64,000 nt of DNA from Echinicola jeungdonensis (GTDB taxonomy: Bacteria > Bacteroidota > Bacteroidia > Cytophagales > Cyclobacteriaceae): assembly GCF_030409905.1 (NCBI RefSeq), contig NZ_JAUFQT010000001.1, positions 124,001 to 188,000 of the forward strand, written 5' to 3'. The number at the start of each line of letters is the position of its first letter. Position 1 is the stretch's first letter. Positions 17,978-27,114 of the stretch are shown one piece after another. The translations under genes and the position numbers were made by a program. Under the pieces are notes generated by a model, which saw nothing but the letters and a program-made list of their open reading frames with translations, was not told the DNA's origin and did no database searches.

Positions 17978-19558
17978 ATGAAATACCTAATTCTTTTCCT
18001 TGGTCTCTGGATGAGCTCCACTATTGTATGGGGACAAAATCAGACGGTTACCATTTACAATCCAGACTCAACCTTGGTGGCAATGGGTGTGATGAAAGAA
18101 TGTAAAATGAATGGGTTATGGAAATTTATTGACCCGGCAACCAACAGGCTAATTCAAAAAGGAAGTTATGAAGAAGGGGAAAAGGAAGGCACTTGGACTT
18201 CCTATTACCCCAATAATAAAAAGTTTGTAGAAGCCGAATACAAGGACAATAAATTAAATGGTGCATTTAAGCGATATGACAGGGATGGTTTTTTGGTTAT
18301 GGAGAAAGTCTTCAAGGACAGCATAAGCATTGGGGATTATAAAGAATATTATGGTAGTGCGGACCAACCTGATTATGTCAATCCAAAACAGATCAAGCAG
18401 GAAGGGCAATTCAATGATGGAAAAAAAACTGGTGAATGGCTTTCCTATTATCAAAATGGCCAGCTGGCCATCAAAAAAACCTACAAAGAAGACGTGCTTG
18501 ACGGCCCATACCTGGAATATTCTCCCTATGGGCAATTAATGGTGGAAACAACTTATAAAAACGGGGAACCCCATGGTTATTTTAAGCGCTATGCTTCTAA
18601 TAACCTAGAAGAAGAAACCGGAGAATATAAGAATGGAGAAAAAGTCGGAAAATGGGTCACTTATTTCCCCGAAACCCGGATTATTTCTTCTGAGAAAGAA
18701 TACGATAAAAACGGAAACCGCACCGGTACCTGGAAATATTATTATGAAAACAGACGGATTGCTCGCATAGAGCGGTATGAAAATGATATTCCAGTGGGGA
18801 CTTGGGAAGAATTTTTCCCTGACAAATCCTTGTCCAAAAGGAAGACCTATGAACTGGGAGTACCAGTTGGGGACTATGTGGAATACCATGAAAATGGAAA
18901 CCTATCCGTAAAAGGGAAATACGAAGCCGGGATGAAATCCGGGCTTTGGAAAAACTTCTATCCAGATGGCCAATTATACTCAGTTGGCGAATATAAAAAT
19001 GGGGTAAAATCAGGCCTTTGGAAATATTTTAACAAAATAGGAATCCTTATTGCTGAAGGAGAATACCAGTTGGGTTCCGAGCACGGACAATGGTTCTATT
19101 ATTACGATGGGGGGCAACTCAAGTCAGTGGGAAGTTATTTCTTTGGTTTTGAAGATGGTCCATGGGGACTGTTTTACGACAATGAACAGCTTACCCAGGA
19201 AGAGACTTGGGACAACGGCCGTTTAATGGAAGTGGGGCCCTATTATAATTATAATGGTACTGACACCCTTCCAAAGGGGACATTAGAAAAAGGCATGGGA
19301 ACCCGCATTACTTATTATATCGATGGGACCAAAGAATCAGAAGGGAATTACGAATTTGGCAGACCCCAAGGGGAATGGACTTATTACCATGATAATGGCA
19401 ATATTGCCTCTCAGGGTACTATGGAAGGTGGGCAAAAGGAAGGAAGATGGAGGTATTATAGCCGTTCGGGAAAACTTAACGATATCATGACCTTTGAGGA
19501 TGGAGAATTGGAACCAGACACCCTTCCTGAACCGGATTTACCCTTTCAGAATTTTTGA
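17978..19558 (+). CDS. Exported MORN-variant repeat protein (YwqK-type antitoxin-like repeats)
   Basis: A 526-residue protein with a signal peptide (MKYLILFLGLWMSSTIVWGQ). It consists almost wholly of about 20 tandem repeats of roughly 23 residues with the core G-x-W-x-x-Y-Y-x-x-G-x-L, for example KTGEWLSYYQNGQLAIKK and EGRWRYYSRSGKL. These are the MORN-variant repeats that databases label YwqK-family antitoxin, although in long exported Bacteroidota proteins a toxin-antitoxin role is not established. The fold should be an extended beta-hairpin sheet, likely a binding surface in the periplasm or on the cell surface. The acidic, Pro-rich tail (ELEPDTLPEPDLP) ends the protein. No toxin gene is adjacent. 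Confidence 0.85.
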   Translation: MKYLILFLGLWMSSTIVWGQNQTVTIYNPDSTLVAMGVMKECKMNGLWKFIDPATNRLIQKGSYEEGEKEGTWTSYYPNNKKFVEAEYKDNKLNGAFKRYDRDGFLVMEKVFKDSISIGDYKEYYGSADQPDYVNPKQIKQEGQFNDGKKTGEWLSYYQNGQLAIKKTYKEDVLDGPYLEYSPYGQLMVETTYKNGEPHGYFKRYASNNLEEETGEYKNGEKVGKWVTYFPETRIISSEKEYDKNGNRTGTWKYYYENRRIARIERYENDIPVGTWEEFFPDKSLSKRKTYELGVPVGDYVEYHENGNLSVKGKYEAGMKSGLWKNFYPDGQLYSVGEYKNGVKSGLWKYFNKIGILIAEGEYQLGSEHGQWFYYYDGGQLKSVGSYFFGFEDGPWGLFYDNEQLTQEETWDNGRLMEVGPYYNYNGTDTLPKGTLEKGMGTRITYYIDGTKESEGNYEFGRPQGEWTYYHDNGNIASQGTMEGGQKEGRWRYYSRSGKLNDIMTFEDGELEPDTLPEPDLPFQNF

Positions 19559-19599
19559 CTCCATTAAAAACCACCTAAAGATTAGGCCTATGGAGTTTT
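19558..19599 (+). terminator. Terminator-like hairpin after the MORN-repeat gene
   Basis: An ACTCCAT/ATGGAGT stem, with an inner CCTAA/TTAGG pairing, is followed by TTTTG. It begins at the stop codon. The T-run is short, so termination strength is uncertain. Confidence 0.5.
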
Positions 19600-19807
19600 G
19601 ATTGGTGTTAATTGATGAGATGAGAGAAATGAGATATTATAAATTACAAACCTTTATACATTTCACTTTCCAAATCATCCCTTACCCATATACAAGAACT
19701 CTTATATTTCCCAGATAATGCTTTCGATTCAACTAAAAGAAAAATAGCCGCTACAAATAATAAATTTTCCAAATTGAATTTGTAAAAACCTTTTAACCAG
19801 CTATACT

Positions 19808-22120
19808 ATGGAGTCTAAGGTAGAACAATCTTTTTTGAAGAATTCAGGTGATTCTCCAGGAAATACCCAAATTCCCTATTTATTGGTCAATAATTTTCCC
19901 AAACTAGGACTTTTGACAGCCTGTCGTTTTTTGGAATGGGTAGCCGAAAACCCTGAAGGAGTCATTAGTTTGCCTACTGGCAAAACACCTGAATTTTTCA
20001 TTAAATGGACCCGTCATCTTCTTGAAAACTGGAATTCCCCAAAGGTTAAAGTTCTCTTGGGTCGATATGGCCTTGAAGGGTTGAAAAAACCAGATATGAG
20101 AGGTTTACAGTTTGTTCAGATTGATGAATTTTATCCCATCCCCTCCCGTCAACACAACAGTTTTTTTCAATATGTACAAAAATATTACATCCAGGGTTTT
20201 GGTCTTGACTACCAAAAAGCCCAGTTGATCAATGGGGATGAAATCAAGCTACATCAAGGTAAGTCTTTTAATGAAGTATTCCCTGAATACCAAATTGACC
20301 TCTCACTTCGTCACAGGGAAGCAAGGAACAAACAGGAAGAAATTGAACAACTATCCATTTTTCTGATAGACCAGTGGTGCAGTGAGTATGAACATAAAAT
20401 CAGGGAAAAAGGGGGAATTGGATTCTTTTTGGGAGGAATTGGGCCTGATGGGCATATAGCTTTTAATATAAGAGGATCTGATGCCTATTCCACCACAAGG
20501 CTAACTGCCACCAATTTTGAAACCCAGGCAGTGGCTGCTGGTGATTTGGGTGGCATGGAAGTCTCCTCCAACAGGTTAGTGATCACTATCGGATTGGGCA
20601 GCATATTGTACAATCCTTCTACCACTGCCATCATAATGGCAGCAGGTGAAGCCAAAGCCCCTATTGTAAAAGCCTCTTTGGAAAATCCTGTTACCAATAT
20701 ATACCCTGCAACTATCCTCCAAAATCTTAAGAATGCCCGCTTTTACCTTACTCAAGGGGCTGCCTCCCTTCTGGAAGATCAGGTTTTTTCTTTTTACAAA
20801 AACGGAAATTGGACTCTTGAAAAAACAGAAAAAGCAGTCCTTTCCCTTTGCCAGGAGCAAAATAAATACGCAAAGAATCTTGAGATTAGAGATTTGGAAA
20901 CTGGAGAATTCACCCGGTTAATCCCTCATCTTTCGGAAGATAAGGTGGAAACGGTCATAAAAAGTACCATTCAAAAACTCCAACGAGGCCTTCAACAGGA
21001 AGAAAATGAAGTTTTGCTACATACAGGCCCTCACCATGACGATATTTCCCTGGGCTTGCTCCCCCATATCACTCACCAACTGCAACAAAACAGTAATAAA
21101 ACCCACTTTGCCATTTTGACCAGCGGTTTTACCGCCGTCACTAATGCTTTTGTAAAAGAAATCCTTTTTCATATTCAAAAACTCATCCAGGAAAACAAAA
21201 TCCAAATGTTACAATATGATGATTTTTTTTCTAAGGGATTTCAATCCAAAACCGATAAGGACGTATACCATTACCTGACCCATGTTGCTTCGGATAATCA
21301 GGAGGAACAAATTCGTGGTTTATGCCATCGTATGGTACGGGCATTGGTGGAGATTTTCCAGGTAAAAAATAAATCCCAACTCCTAGATAGTATTGAGCGG
21401 ATGATGGAAATCCTGAACAATTCCTATGATGGGGAAAAAAACCCACCAACAGTTCAGCAGTTTAAGGGGCAGATCAGGGAATTTGAAGAAGAATTGGTTT
21501 GGGCCCATTTTGGAGTAAAAGTAAAAAATGTCCATCATTTGAGATTGGGCTTTTATACTGGGGATATTTTTACTGCTCAGCCTGAAAAAAAGAGAGATGT
21601 AGCACCGATTGTAAATTTATTTCGGAAAATAAACCCCACCAAAATCAGTTTGACCATGGATCCGGAAGGAAGCGGTCCAGATACCCATTACAAGGTACTT
21701 CAGGCTATTGCAGAGGCATTAAGGGAGTGGAAAAAGGAAAAAGACCTAGGACATTTGAGGATTATTGGATATAGAAATGTCTGGCATCATTTTGAACCTT
21801 CAGAAGCCAATGTTATCGTACCGGTATCATTGGGAGACCTGGATGTAATGGAAAATTCATTTTCCCATTGTTATCGGAGCCAGGTTAACGCGTCCTTCCC
21901 AAGCTATGCTCACCATGGGAAATTCAGCACCTTGGCCAAAAAAATCTGGGTAAACCAGCTCAAAGATATCCAGTTGCTTTTGGGTAAGGATTATTTTTAC
22001 CAACATGAAAGCCCCAGGGTAAGGGCAAGCCATGGATTGATTTTTTTCAAGGACATGGATGTCGATGAATTTCTCATCCATGCCAGGAAGTTAGAAGAGT
22101 CGATAGAGGGGATGGCGTAG
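19808..22120 (+). CDS. nagB: Glucosamine-6-phosphate deaminase fused to LmbE/PIG-L-type deacetylase domain
   Basis: A 770-residue two-domain protein. The N-terminal half is NagB-like: SLPTGKTPEFF for phosphosugar binding, QIDEFYP with D106, and GGIGPDGHIAFN with D214 and H216, the deaminase/isomerase site converting glucosamine-6-phosphate to fructose-6-phosphate. The Glu that follows FN in short NagB enzymes is Ile221 here (FNIRGSDAYSTTRL), as I recall for long Bacteroidota forms. The C-terminal half begins near residue 400 with GPHHDDISLG, the metal site of LmbE/PIG-L N-acetylglucosamine deacetylases, and later has DPEGSGPDTHYK. Deacetylation and deamination may be joined in one chain. Neighbouring ROK kinase and sugar isomerase genes fit amino-sugar breakdown. 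Confidence 0.88.
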   Translation: MESKVEQSFLKNSGDSPGNTQIPYLLVNNFPKLGLLTACRFLEWVAENPEGVISLPTGKTPEFFIKWTRHLLENWNSPKVKVLLGRYGLEGLKKPDMRGLQFVQIDEFYPIPSRQHNSFFQYVQKYYIQGFGLDYQKAQLINGDEIKLHQGKSFNEVFPEYQIDLSLRHREARNKQEEIEQLSIFLIDQWCSEYEHKIREKGGIGFFLGGIGPDGHIAFNIRGSDAYSTTRLTATNFETQAVAAGDLGGMEVSSNRLVITIGLGSILYNPSTTAIIMAAGEAKAPIVKASLENPVTNIYPATILQNLKNARFYLTQGAASLLEDQVFSFYKNGNWTLEKTEKAVLSLCQEQNKYAKNLEIRDLETGEFTRLIPHLSEDKVETVIKSTIQKLQRGLQQEENEVLLHTGPHHDDISLGLLPHITHQLQQNSNKTHFAILTSGFTAVTNAFVKEILFHIQKLIQENKIQMLQYDDFFSKGFQSKTDKDVYHYLTHVASDNQEEQIRGLCHRMVRALVEIFQVKNKSQLLDSIERMMEILNNSYDGEKNPPTVQQFKGQIREFEEELVWAHFGVKVKNVHHLRLGFYTGDIFTAQPEKKRDVAPIVNLFRKINPTKISLTMDPEGSGPDTHYKVLQAIAEALREWKKEKDLGHLRIIGYRNVWHHFEPSEANVIVPVSLGDLDVMENSFSHCYRSQVNASFPSYAHHGKFSTLAKKIWVNQLKDIQLLLGKDYFYQHESPRVRASHGLIFFKDMDVDEFLIHARKLEESIEGMA

Positions 22121-22514
22121 ATTGAAAGATATTAAAAATCCATAATTAAGGAATTGCAGATGCTTAGAAAGTTGAAAGATTTTATTGTTGAAAGGTTGAC
22201 AAAAAACTAAATTTCATTGGACATTAATGTCCTAAAAATACAGCCTAACTTCAAATAGGGCGAATACTCCCAGCTAAGGTAACCCGGGCAGTCCCCTTTT
22301 TTAGCAGCTTTACAGGTATTACTGTCCCCCTTTCCGCAAAAGTCCAAACCATCTAAAATTCTAAAAAACTAAGCCTTTTCCTTTCAGTGACAATATCCAG
22401 GGTTGTAAATCCTGGTTTGTTAGGGTTTCGGGATTTCAAATTTAAAAAAGCTCCTTATTGGGTAATAGCCCTTTAATTGGGCCTAAATCACCATTGAGGT
22501 CACCCCCAAAAAAA
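22121..22514. other. Intergenic stretch without visible gene
   Basis: This 394-base gap separates the convergent NagB-LmbE and cupin genes. It holds AT-rich sequence and short C-rich runs. I see no ORF with family features, no tRNA and no clear repeat. The cupin terminator follows directly. Confidence 0.5.
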
Positions 22515-22536
22515 AAGCCTCCTTTTTAGGAGGCTT
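22515..22536 (-). terminator. Rho-independent terminator of the cupin gene
   Basis: A nine-base stem, AAGCCTCCT/AGGAGGCTT, with a four-base loop is flanked by an A-tract on the plus strand, which becomes the T-tract in the minus-strand transcript. Confidence 0.8.
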
Positions 22537-22554
22537 AATCATTTTTATATCTAA

Positions 22555-23067
22555 TTAAGTTCTTTGGAAATCATCCTGTACCCTGACAATATCCTCTTCA
22601 TTGGAAGGGTTATCAGGGTCGGTGTGCATCCAGATTTCTGCGACCACACCCCAATTGTCTAAACCGACTAATCGATGCCTTTCTCCCTGGGCCAATTCCA
22701 CTACTTCACCCAATACCAGGTTTTCAAGTTTTCCCTCTTCGTCTGTTGGGCTGGTAATAACTCCTCCTTCTCCACCTACCAATTTCCAGATTTCTGCCCT
22801 TCTGTGATGGTATTGCCAGGAAAGTCGCTTTCCTGGAGCAACCAATAGGATCTTGGGACTAAGCTTTTGCTTTAATTGTGCTTCAGAAAATTCCACACTT
22901 GAAAAAAACTGGGATCTGAATTTCCCAATTTGGCTTTCATCAATCACAAAAAAGCCTCCCCAAGGTCGTTCCCTGTCTTCTGCGGCCACTATATATTCAT
23001 TGAAATCCAACCATTCTTTGATCTGGTTGAAAATCTCTGCTTTAGTAGCACTTTTTTCTATTTTCAT
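22555..23067 (-). CDS. Cupin sugar-phosphate isomerase-like protein (mannose-6-phosphate isomerase type II domain)
   Basis: A 170-residue single-domain cupin. RERPWGGFFV, then SWQYHHRRAEIWKLVGG (metal-binding HH...E), then VELAQGERHRL (second metal His) and NEEDIVRVQDDF match the C-terminal isomerase domain of bifunctional mannose-1-phosphate guanylyltransferase/mannose-6-phosphate isomerase. Stand-alone forms are often labelled phosphoheptose isomerase in Bacteroidota, with weak support. Most likely it interconverts mannose-6-phosphate and fructose-6-phosphate, which would fit the neighbouring ROK kinase and the dead GH92 mannosidase. It is convergent with the NagB gene and separated by 250 bases from the ROK gene upstream. 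Confidence 0.8.
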   Translation of the reverse strand: MKIEKSATKAEIFNQIKEWLDFNEYIVAAEDRERPWGGFFVIDESQIGKFRSQFFSSVEFSEAQLKQKLSPKILLVAPGKRLSWQYHHRRAEIWKLVGGEGGVITSPTDEEGKLENLVLGEVVELAQGERHRLVGLDNWGVVAEIWMHTDPDNPSNEEDIVRVQDDFQRT

Positions 23068-23317
23068 ATATCATTAGGTTTAATGGTTATTTCTTAATCA
23101 AAATTAAAAATACTAAAACATTATTCCTTATGCGGAATCGTTTTATTCAACCTGAAAATCAAATTAAATAATGAATTCGCCCAATTTGAAATTATTTTGC
23201 ATTTCATCAACGGAGATATTCATCCAAAATTATATTTCATCTGAGTTCATTATCTACCCTTACATTTTATAAAAAAAAATTCAGAAAGATTAATTCCCCC
23301 CTTTTTCAAGGCTTTAT

Positions 23318-24181
23318 TTAAAATGCCCAACAGTGGGCTGCTCCCATTAATGCGGCTTTTTCCCCTAGCTCTGAAATTTTTACAGGAACAGATATCCCCT
23401 TTTGATTTAGCTTTTCCTCGAGAAAAGGCAAAAAAATGTGAGCTGCTTTGCAAATATTTCCTCCGAGGAGGATAATTTCGGGGTGATCTTTTGAAATAAT
23501 CTTTTCTAAAAACTCTGCAAGGCTTTGACCAAACTCGCGTCCTAAATCCTTAACAACACCCTGATTTTCATTGTCCTCTATTATTTCTTTAACCCCTTTA
23601 ATACTTTTCCCTGTCCTTTCCTTATAATTTTGGGTAAACCATCTTGTGGAAATATAATCTTCCAGAATTTTCCCACGGAATGGGCTGGACCAGAGCGCTG
23701 CATCTTTGGCAAAGCCACCTGAATAGCGTGAACTTCCCAAGCCTGTCCCCAAGGTTAAACCAATAGCTTTTTTGACACCAATACCAACTCCACAACAAAC
23801 CTCTCCCTGTAAAAAACAAGCAGCATCATTTTCAAACCGAATCTGACCCTCAGAAATACCCAATGACTTTGCAAGAAGAGATTTAACATTGACTCCATAA
23901 AGTTCTTTAAATTTCCCCTGGTCAATAATCCATGAAATTCCCCCAGCATAATCAAAAGGTCCCGGCATGGCAATTCCTATTTGAAAATTCGGGTCACTTT
24001 TTTTCTGGACCTCTCTTATACAATTAGTCCAGGCATCGAGAATCAACTCTTTTCCCCCCTTACTATCCACCTTTTTTCGGACAATGGTATTTTCTTCCAT
24101 GCTGTGAGTAGCAAGGTTCACCACACCTGCAGTGATATGCGATCCTCCAATATCAACACCTATTACTTTTTTTTCATCCAT
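23318..24181 (-). CDS. ROK-family sugar kinase
   Basis: A 287-residue sugar kinase of the ROK family. The N-terminal ATP loop DIGGSHITAGVV, the catalytic region RFENDAACFLQGE (Asp in ENDA), GLTLGTGLGSS and the C-terminal LLGGNICKA are in family order. The zinc-binding HxxxxCxxGxxGC motif of many ROK kinases is not evident between about residues 150 and 190. Glucose, N-acetylglucosamine or mannose are the likely substrates. The setting beside a cupin mannose-6-phosphate isomerase-like gene and a GH92 relic favours mannose, by inference. Confidence 0.85.
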   Translation of the reverse strand: MDEKKVIGVDIGGSHITAGVVNLATHSMEENTIVRKKVDSKGGKELILDAWTNCIREVQKKSDPNFQIGIAMPGPFDYAGGISWIIDQGKFKELYGVNVKSLLAKSLGISEGQIRFENDAACFLQGEVCCGVGIGVKKAIGLTLGTGLGSSRYSGGFAKDAALWSSPFRGKILEDYISTRWFTQNYKERTGKSIKGVKEIIEDNENQGVVKDLGREFGQSLAEFLEKIISKDHPEIILLGGNICKAAHIFLPFLEEKLNQKGISVPVKISELGEKAALMGAAHCWAF

Positions 24182-24269
24182 CTTTCAACTCATCCCAGTC
24201 ATTGGTTGGTTATTATCCTCTTCATAATCCTTTTGCCTTTACAGAAGTTAATTAAGAAAGCTATATAAA

Positions 24270-24925
24270 TTAACTATTTTCCATTTTTTGATGCTGCTTT
24301 ACTTTTAAATCCATGATTTGGATATTATTCTTCATTGGATAGTGAAAAAGGGAAATTTTCCTGTTTCGTTCCCTATTCCTATTAGGTGAATTCCCCATTG
24401 TAACATCCAAAACGGCCCCCTTCATCAATTGTTTATGGCTCAACCAATTTTTGGAATAGTTTTCACCATTGATCTCCAGCCTGTTGATATATTGATTTTC
24501 GGCACTGTTATTTGGTGCATTGATCAACACATCCTTTCCATTTTCAAGATGAAGGGTCATCTTTTTGAAAAGTGGAGTTCCCAAAACATATTGATCAGTG
24601 CCTGGACAAACTGGATAAAAACCCATTGCTGAAAAGACATATCAAGCCGATGTCTGTCCATTATCTTCATCTCCACATTAACCATAACCATTGTTTCCCT
24701 TATCCAATATTGGGCTTTCCAGGGCGGTCCTGCATAATTATACAAATAAATCATATGCTGTATTGGTTGGTTCCTATGGGCATATTGGCCCATATTGGGG
24801 ATTTGTATTTTCCTAATTTCATGGATCACACCCCCAATAGTAGCTTTCATCAAAAATTGGGGCTTGGGAAAAAACTTTTTCCAATTGTTCCAAAAAGACA
24901 CTCTTTCCTCCCATCAAGTCAGGAG
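24270..24925 (-). pseudogene. Decayed C-terminal fragment of a GH92 alpha-mannosidase
   Basis: The minus strand carries pieces of the GH92 C-terminal domain in different frames. A first piece reads GGKSVFLEQLEKVFSQAP and FDESYYWG. After a frameshift it reads HEIRKIQIPNMGQYAHRNQP and HMIYLYNYAG. Then follows a short deletion and CGDEDNGQTSA, a TGA in place of the expected Trp, then YVFSAMGFYPVCPGTDQYVLG and HLENGKDVLINAPNNSAEN. At least one frameshift, two in-frame stops and loss of about three quarters of the gene (GH92 enzymes have about 750 residues) make it clearly dead. It lies between the ROK kinase and the LacI regulator, which probably served it. A piece of the hairpin-C repeat (about 24905-24940) abuts its broken end. 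Confidence 0.85.
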
Positions 24926-25044
24926 GAGTTGAATTTGATGATGGATGGATTAATACCATTTGCCAATATGGGAAACATAAAGGGTACCCAATCCCCTCAT
25001 GAAAATCTTTTGATTTGAGACATTAAATAATTTCACCCATCACC

Positions 25045-26070
25045 CTAACTTCCTGAAGACTGCCTTTCTTTGAGGGAAGCTGGCAATACCACTTTGTAAT
25101 CCTGTCCATTTTCTTCCTTATTGTTGATCAGATTAAACATAATCTTTATGAGATTTTGGGCTATTTCCTCCTTAGGCTGCACAATACTGGTTACAGATGG
25201 AGTACTGAATTTAAAAAATTCATTATCATCAAAAGCTATGACAGCTAGGTCTTCAGGAATTTTCACCTTCAACTCCTTCAAAATCTGCATTCCCTTCATT
25301 GCAAGATAGTTGGTTGCAAAGAACACGGCCTCCAAGTCTTTATTTTGGGTAAAATAATCCTTCATTGCCTTTTCGGCCTCCTCAGAAGTATAAGAATCAA
25401 ATGGAATCTTTAAAATTCTTTCTTTGATGCCCTCATTTTTGCACATCTCTTCATAAGCCGCTTTTCGTTCATGCATTTGGGACTGCTCAGAGTCGAGGGT
25501 AATAAATCCAATTTGTTTTCTTCCTTTATTCAAAAACAGATCAAGCCCAAGCTTGGTCCCTTGGAAATTGTCAATTACCACATGACTGCAATCCACTTCC
25601 GGCATTACCCTATCAAAAAGTATCAAAGGGTTTTTATCATTGGAAAGTTCTTCGATAAATTTGGAATCCATCCCCATTGGAGGGGTTAAGATGTATCCAT
25701 CTACCTGCAAATCCCTGAACATCCGGATCAATCCTGTAGTTTTTTCCGCATCATTATTGGTACTGCAATAAATGATTTTGTAACCATCAGTAAAGGCCCT
25801 GTCCTCAATCAACTTAGCAATGGTGGCAAAAAACGGATTGGAAATATCCTCCACCATAAATACAATAATATTGGATTTCCCGGTGCGAAGGCTTTTGGCC
25901 AACTGACTGGGCTGGTATCCAATTTCCTTTACATAATTCCGGACCTTATCAATCAATTTCTGGCTGATCCTGTTTTCTTCTGCTTTTCCATTCAAAACAA
26001 AGGAAACCGTGGTGACTGAAATATTTAAGGCTTTGGCAATAGCTTTAATAGAATGTTTCTTTTTTTGCAT
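25045..26070 (-). CDS. LacI-family transcriptional regulator
   Basis: A 341-residue repressor. The N-terminal helix-turn-helix and hinge are typical: SIKAIAKALNISVTTVSFVLNGK at residues 7-29, then IGYQPSQLAKSLRTGKSN. The periplasmic-binding-like effector domain follows (VEDISNPFFATIAKLIEDRAF, then ILFDRVMPEVD, then AVIAFDDNEFF). The gene sits upstream of the GH92 relic and the ROK kinase on the same strand, so the likely effector is a sugar from mannoside or hexosamine breakdown. With its hydrolase gone, the regulator may now act on other targets. Confidence 0.9.
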   Translation of the reverse strand: MQKKKHSIKAIAKALNISVTTVSFVLNGKAEENRISQKLIDKVRNYVKEIGYQPSQLAKSLRTGKSNIIVFMVEDISNPFFATIAKLIEDRAFTDGYKIIYCSTNNDAEKTTGLIRMFRDLQVDGYILTPPMGMDSKFIEELSNDKNPLILFDRVMPEVDCSHVVIDNFQGTKLGLDLFLNKGRKQIGFITLDSEQSQMHERKAAYEEMCKNEGIKERILKIPFDSYTSEEAEKAMKDYFTQNKDLEAVFFATNYLAMKGMQILKELKVKIPEDLAVIAFDDNEFFKFSTPSVTSIVQPKEEIAQNLIKIMFNLINNKEENGQDYKVVLPASLKERQSSGS

Positions 26071-26440
26071 AATGGGCTATCAGCTTAAAAAGCAATGCTT
26101 TTGAATCCAAAGAATATTTTAAATTCAAATATAATTTATTTTGTTCAGATCTTCACTAATAAGGCCCTTCTCCTAACGGCTAAATCGCTTTAAATAAGGA
26201 AGTAATTTCGATTTTAAATTTTATTAAATCAAAGCTTACATTCCCAATTTCAAAATATAATTAGCTTTCTATCTAATTGACAATCAAAATAATTAAAGTA
26301 TTTTGATTAAAAATAATGGGGCAACCTTTACCGTTCCAATTTGGAATTTCCCTCCATAAGGATCAATATGGCTGGGAGGTTTCTTAAAGAAAATTGTACC
26401 CCATAATAAAGGGAATACTTTTTTAAGTAAAAATTATAGA

Positions 26441-26532
26441 TCAACTCCTAAAGGAATTGGCAGAAACTTTCCATTATAACTTCCCCTGGATTGGACCCGG
26501 GGTTATTACTATTGAATCCTTAAAAAGCTTAC
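26441..26532 (-). repeat. Three-hairpin palindromic repeat, order C-B-A, degenerate
   Basis: Three small stems in series: CAACTCCTAAAGGAATTG (C), CCCCTGGATTGGACCCGGGG (B) and GAATCCTTAAAAAGCTT (A). The same three stems recur near the RAYT gene. This copy is in the reverse order relative to the one at 26702. Confidence 0.7.
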
Positions 26533-26701
26533 TTTCCAGATGTTTACCATTCCCTTTATTTATTTATATATTCGGTTTTCCTGTTTTTCAGTCAAAAAAT
26601 ATTGAAAGTGGGATAATGGCTTTTTGATCAAATGGGAAAATCCTAGTATTAAAACATACCTAAGCCCCGGAAAAAAAATAAAAGTATCTCACAAGGATTC
26701 T

Positions 26702-26795
26702 CAAGCCTGCAGGGCTTGAAAAAAAATAACCCTTGGATACTCCCAGGGAAAACATGATATCCGCTCCTCCTACCCAACTCAAAAGGAGTTGAACT
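26702..26795 (+). repeat. Three-hairpin palindromic repeat, order A-B-C
   Basis: CAAGCCTGCAGGGCTTG (A), CCCTTGGATACTCCCAGGG (B) and CAACTCAAAAGGAGTTG (C) lie within 94 bases. With the copy at 26441 it forms an inverted pair without a gene between, like a non-autonomous REP pair. Confidence 0.75.
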
Positions 26796-26995
26796 TGATG
26801 GTGGGAAAATACATCTCTATAGCATTTCAGTGAAAACTTTTAGGGTTCACAGGTATTGTAAGTGGTAAAAACCTCCAGTTATAAGAAGAAATAAAATTTT
26901 AAACCCCTTATTATCAGTTATTTGACAAATAAACAAAAAAATTGGAATGATTTTGGTTTAATTCTTTATAGATAATTACTTATGGTATTAAATTC

Positions 26996-27024
26996 TTTGT
27001 AATCAGAATTAAATTTTAGATTTG
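26996..27024 (+). promoter_or_regulatory. Bacteroidota-type promoter (TTTG-17-TAGATTTG)
   Basis: TTTG at 26996 and TAGATTTG at 27017 are separated by 17 bases and fit the -33/-7 consensus (TTTG, TAnnTTTG). The site lies about 90 bases before the DUF6600-like gene, leaving a long untranslated leader. Confidence 0.45.
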
Positions 27025-27114
27025 TGGGTTTTCGACAAAACATTTATGCTAAAATGAAAAATCTGAACCTACCTGGGATTATCCCGTAAGTACAGTGAAA
27101 ACTAAACCACTTGT

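Larger units (their letters stand above)
26071..26995. other. Long AT-rich intergenic region with two palindromic repeat copies
   Basis: There is no gene in this stretch. It holds the two three-hairpin repeats listed separately, in opposite orientation with about 170 bases between them, and AT-rich DNA around them. The first 250 bases before the LacI start may hold its operator, but I cannot point to a clear palindromic site. Confidence 0.5.

Noticed and set aside
17978..19558. A toxin-antitoxin pair based on the YwqK label of the MORN repeats
   Set aside because: No toxin gene is adjacent, and the protein has a signal peptide. The repeat type does not by itself show an antitoxin.
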